NCBI GenBank assembly: GCA_963796195.1
Contig: CAWCKS010000005.1
Location: 198,052 to 262,051, forward strand
DNA length: 64,000 nt
Direction: 5' to 3'
Source: CAWCKS01 sp963796195
Lineage (GTDB): Bacteria; Pseudomonadota; Alphaproteobacteria; Rhizobiales; Xanthobacteraceae
Part shown: in pieces, positions 61,080-64,000 of the stretch
How positions within the stretch are numbered: position 1 is the stretch's first letter
Layout: each line of letters starts with the position of its first letter
Notes under the pieces: model-generated
Databases searched by the model: none
What the model was told of the DNA's origin: nothing
Seen by the model: only the letters and a program-made list of their open reading frames with translations
Translations under genes and position numbers: made by a program

Positions 61080-62320
61080 TTAACTGTCCACCGCCGCATA
61101 AACCAGGTTGCGGATCAGCACGCGAAAATACTCGCGCTGACCCGGCGCCTGGATCATCAGCAGCGCCCACAGCTTCTCGGCGGGATCGACCCAGAACTGG
61201 GTGCCGGCGCGGCCGCCCCAGAAATACTGGCCGACCGAGCCGGGTAGTGCGCCATGCCGGGCTGCATGCGCACGGCAAAGCCGAGGCCGAAGCCGTGACC
61301 CGGCGGGATCAGGTTGGATTCGACCTTTACGTTCGGCCCGAGATGGTCATGCGTCATCAGCTCGAGCGTCTTCTTGCCGATGATGCGCTCGCCATCGAGT
61401 GAGCCGCCACCCGCCAGCATTTGCGCGAAGCGCGCGTAATCCATCGCGGTGGCAACGAGTCCGCCGCCGCCGGCTTCCAGCGCCGGCTTCTCGGTCATGC
61501 TCCAGTGCGAAACTTTTTCGCCGGTCCACGGATCGTTGGCGAAAGCTTCCGCAAGCCGGCCGCGGCCGCGCTCGGCGTCGATGTAGAAGCCGGTGTCGGT
61601 CATCCTGAGTGGCGCAAGAATCCGCTCGGTGAGATAGGCGCCCAGCGTCTTGCCGGATACCACCTCGATCACGCTGCCGAGCAGGTCGGTCGAGCGGCTG
61701 TACTTCCACTCCGCGCCGGGCTGGCAGTACAGCGGCAGGGTCGCGAGCAGCTCGGCGTTCTCCTTGTTCGTGCGCGTGCGTGCGGAGATGCCGGCCTCGG
61801 CGTACATCGTTTGCAGCGGGCCAGTGCCGATGGTGTGCGAGACGAGCCCGGAGGTGTGGCGCAACAGATCCTGGATCGTGATCTCGCGCACGAGCGGGGT
61901 GAGATGCAGCTTGCCGTCGCGCGGAACGCCGACCTGCACCTTCGCGAACGCGGGGAAGAATTTTGACACGGGATCGTTGATCAGGAGCTTGCCGTCCTCG
62001 ACCAGCTGCATCACCGCCACCGAAGTGATCGGTTTGCTCATCGAGAACACGCGGAACACGCTGTCGTGCCGCATCGGCGCCTTGGTCGCCGGATCCTGGA
62101 TGCCAAGCGCATCGAAATGCGCGACCTTGCCGCGGCGGCCGACCATGACCACCGCGCCGGGAATCGTGCCCTTGTCGATCTCGCGCTTCAGCACGTCGGA
62201 CAGGGCCTTGAGCCGCGCCGACGACAGGCCGACGCTCTCAGGCTTGGCCTTCGGCAGCGGCGGGGTGTGCAGCCCGTTTTTCTTCGCTGCCGGTTTCTTC
62301 ACAGTTGCGGTGCGTGCCAT
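61080..62320 (-). CDS. Beta-lactamase-fold serine hydrolase, copy 1 (frameshifted)
   Basis: This is a class C beta-lactamase-like esterase or peptidase. The Ser-x-x-Lys pair is in VFRVFSMSKPITSVAVMQLV, the Tyr element in WKYSRSTDLLGSVIEVVSGK and the third element in GHGFGLGFAVRM. After a one-base loss near 61243 the C-terminus reads QYFWGGRAGTQFWVDPAEKL and MIQAPGQREYF to a TAA at 61080, giving about 413 residues. The Lys/Ala-rich N-terminus (TATVKKPAAKKNGLHTPPLP) is unusual and shared with copy 2. No signal peptide is evident. Tandem with copy 2. Confidence 0.88.
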
Positions 62321-62332
62321 CGCAATCCTCCG

Positions 62333-63576
62333 TTACTTTTCAACCGCTGCGTAAACCAGGCCGCGATAAAGCCCGCGGATGTAATCGCGCTGGCCCGGCG
62401 CCTGGATCATGATCAGCGCCCACAGATCCTCCTGCGGGTCGACCCAGAATTGCGTGCCGGCGGCGCCGCCCCAGAAGAAGCTGCCGGTCGAGCCGTAGAT
62501 CGGTGCGAGGCCGGCTTCCTTGCGCACGGCGAAGCCAAGCCCGAAGCCGTGGCCCGGCAGCATCTGCGTGCCGACGATCTTGACGTCGGGCGACAGATGA
62601 TCTGAGGCCATCAGCTCCAGCGTCTTCCTGCCGATGATACGCGCGCCGTCGAGCGTGCCGCCATTCGCCAGCATCTGCGCAAAGCGGGCGTAGTCCGGCG
62701 CGGTCGAAACGCCGCCACCGCCGCCGGATTCCGAGATCGGCTTCTGCAGCATGCTGAAGTAGACAACCTTCGCGCCGGTCCACGGATCTTCGGCGAACGG
62801 CTCGGCGAGGCGATCGCGGCCGCGCTCCTCGTCGATGTAGAAGCCGGAGTTGGTCATCCGTAAGGGCGCGAAAATGTGGTCAGTCAGGTAGGCACCGAGC
62901 GTCTTGCCCGAGACCACCTCGATGACGCGGCCGAGCACGTCGGTCGAGCGGCTGTAGTGCCACTCGGCGCCGGGTTGGCAGATCAGCGGCAGTTTCGCGA
63001 TCACCTCGGCATGCTCTTCATTGTTCATGCTGCGGCGATAGATCTTCGCTTCGGAGTAAAGCGTCTGGATCGGGCCCGGGCCGGTGATCTCGTAAGAGAT
63101 GCCGGAGGTATGGCGCAAAAGATCCTGGATCGTCATCTCGCGCTGCATCGGCACGAGGTTGATGCTGCCGTCGCGCACAACGCCGACCTGGCTGTTGGCG
63201 AAGAGGGGATGTATTTCGACAGTGGATCGTTAAGCAGGATCTTGCCTTGCTCGACGAGTTGCATGATGCCGATCGAGACGATCGGCTTGGTCATCGAAAA
63301 GATGCGAAACACGCTATCGGGCCGCATCGTCGCGTCTGAGCCGGGGCCCTGGCGGCCCAAACAATCGAAATGCGCGACTTTGCCTTTGCGTCCCACCATG
63401 ATGACCGCGCCGGGGAGGGTGCCCTTGGCGATTTCACGCTTGAACGCGTCGGACAGGTGCTTCAGTCGCGCGGATGAGAGGCCGACGCTTTCCGGCTTCG
63501 CCTTCGGCAGCGGCGGCGTGTGCAGGCCGTTCTTCTTGGGCGCAGGCGATTTCTTGGCGGCGACAGCGCGCGGCAT
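62333..63576 (-). CDS. Beta-lactamase-fold serine hydrolase, copy 2 (frameshifted)
   Basis: The paralogue of copy 1, 12 bp upstream of it. RIFSMTKPIVSIGIMQLVEQ has Ser-x-x-Lys, WHYSRSTDVLGRVIEVVSGK the Tyr element, and HGFGLGFAVRKEAG the third. The frame breaks near 63205, where one C is missing in a run (ATCCCCTCTTC); the body continues as RDGSINLVPMQREMTIQDLL. Reconstructed length is about 415. The ATG at 63576 (PRAVAAKKSPAPKKNGLHTP) aligns with copy 1's basic leader. Both probably hydrolyse esters or amides in the cytoplasm. They may be co-transcribed. Confidence 0.88.
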
Positions 63577-63724
63577 AAGGCGTTCTCCCGAGTGTTTGTT
63601 TGCAGGCTTGTAGTTGAAAGGCGCGCAACTTTGGCGCAGAAAGCGGTGCTTGGGTAGCTGCGTTTTGCGCAGCAATCACCTGCGGATTTGCAAGTTCTTC
63701 CCGAATTTAATGAATGGTGGCGAA

Positions 63725-64000
63725 ATGATCCTCGAACACGCAGTCCTGAGCATCAAGCCCGGCGAGTCCGCGGCCTTTGAAAAGGCAATGCGCGAAGCGC
63801 GATCGCTGATCTCGGCAACGCCCGGCTTCCAGAAGATCGAGGTCCGGCCCTGCGTCGAGACCAAAGACCGCTATCTGCTGCTGGTGTGGTGGGACACGCT
63901 GGAAGCCCACACCGAGGGGTTCCGCAAATCCGAGCGCTACCAGCCCTGGCGCAACCTGCTGCACCACTTTTACGAACCATTCCCGCTGGTCGAGCACTAC
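63725..64000 (+). CDS. Antibiotic biosynthesis monooxygenase-like protein, 3' truncated
   Basis: A ferredoxin-like ABM domain begins at ATG 63725: MILEHAVLSIKPGESAAFEK, then ATPGFQKIEVRPCVETKDRY and LLLVWWDTLEAHTEGFRKSE. It runs off the window end with no stop (92 codons seen, near the full family length of about 95-105). ABM proteins act as cofactor-free monooxygenases or as small stress proteins. Divergent from the serine hydrolase pair. Confidence 0.85.
   Translation, partial: MILEHAVLSIKPGESAAFEKAMREARSLISATPGFQKIEVRPCVETKDRYLLLVWWDTLEAHTEGFRKSERYQPWRNLLHHFYEPFPLVEHY

Noticed and set aside
1..64000. CRISPR arrays, prophage and insertion sequences
   Set aside because: No regularly spaced repeats, no Cas, capsid, integrase or transposase-like products were seen on either strand.
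1..64000. Symbiosis genes (nod, nif, fix)
   Set aside because: None seen. The FixK-like boxes alone do not show a symbiosis island.

Overview
The window is GC-rich DNA from an alphaproteobacterium, most likely Bradyrhizobium or a close relative such as Rhodopseudomonas. I infer this from the protein families (DUF2336, YidD, secreted TPR proteins, a TAXI-type binding protein), the codon use, the interspersed palindromic repeats and the FixK/Fnr-type boxes. It looks like chromosome: there are three tRNA genes (Thr-TGU, Tyr-GTA, Gly-TCC) and housekeeping genes (thrS, folE, nadK, rlmB, hisI), and I see no transposase, integrase, phage gene or CRISPR array.

Layout. 0.1-6 kb: CBS-domain protein, patatin-like phospholipase, secreted protein, GGDEF-EAL protein, nitroreductase. 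6.2-8.2 kb: thrS. 8.4-16 kb: a same-strand run of periplasmic TPR-caspase, membrane-anchored patatin, DUF3574 lipoprotein, orphan TAXI solute-binding protein and a membrane-anchored Sel1-like protein; this is the best candidate for an undescribed system. 16-25 kb: yidD, a ClpP-fold exported protein, a decayed carbonic anhydrase, an LssY C-terminal domain protein, a Tat-exported 5'-nucleotidase, an arylsulfatase behind a FixK/Fnr-like box, a thioesterase and a SnoaL-like protein. 25-32 kb: IscU-like scaffold, folE, hisI, a transglycosylase-like protein, DUF2336, an Hpt/response-regulator pair, nadK and a cutA remnant. 32-38 kb: mostly small secreted or membrane proteins, including a 31-residue protein that looks like a free PEP-CTERM anchor. 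38-41 kb: rlmB, a DHA2 transporter, tRNA-Tyr.

42-52.8 kb is catabolic and stress related: a LysR regulator divergent from an mhqED-like dioxygenase/hydrolase module, dps with a coupled small gene, then an MFS transporter, a two-subunit TPP decarboxylase-like enzyme and a cobalt-type nitrile hydratase with its accessory protein. 53-64 kb: an acyl-CoA dehydrogenase (behind a perfect Fnr/FixK box) with a kinase-like phosphotransferase, three SDRs, a histidine phosphatase, an alpha/beta hydrolase, two tandem serine hydrolases and a partial monooxygenase. The ACAD/kinase pair resembles the ACAD10/11 and LvaA/LvaC route for 4-hydroxyacyl-CoAs.

Sequence quality matters here. At least fifteen conserved genes, including the essential thrS, carry single-base frameshifts that restore the family sequence when one base is removed or added, mostly apparent one-base insertions. 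I treat most as probable sequencing or assembly errors and annotate the full reconstructed span as one CDS. I call pseudogene only where material is missing or a stop is internal (carbonic anhydrase, cutA, hisI).
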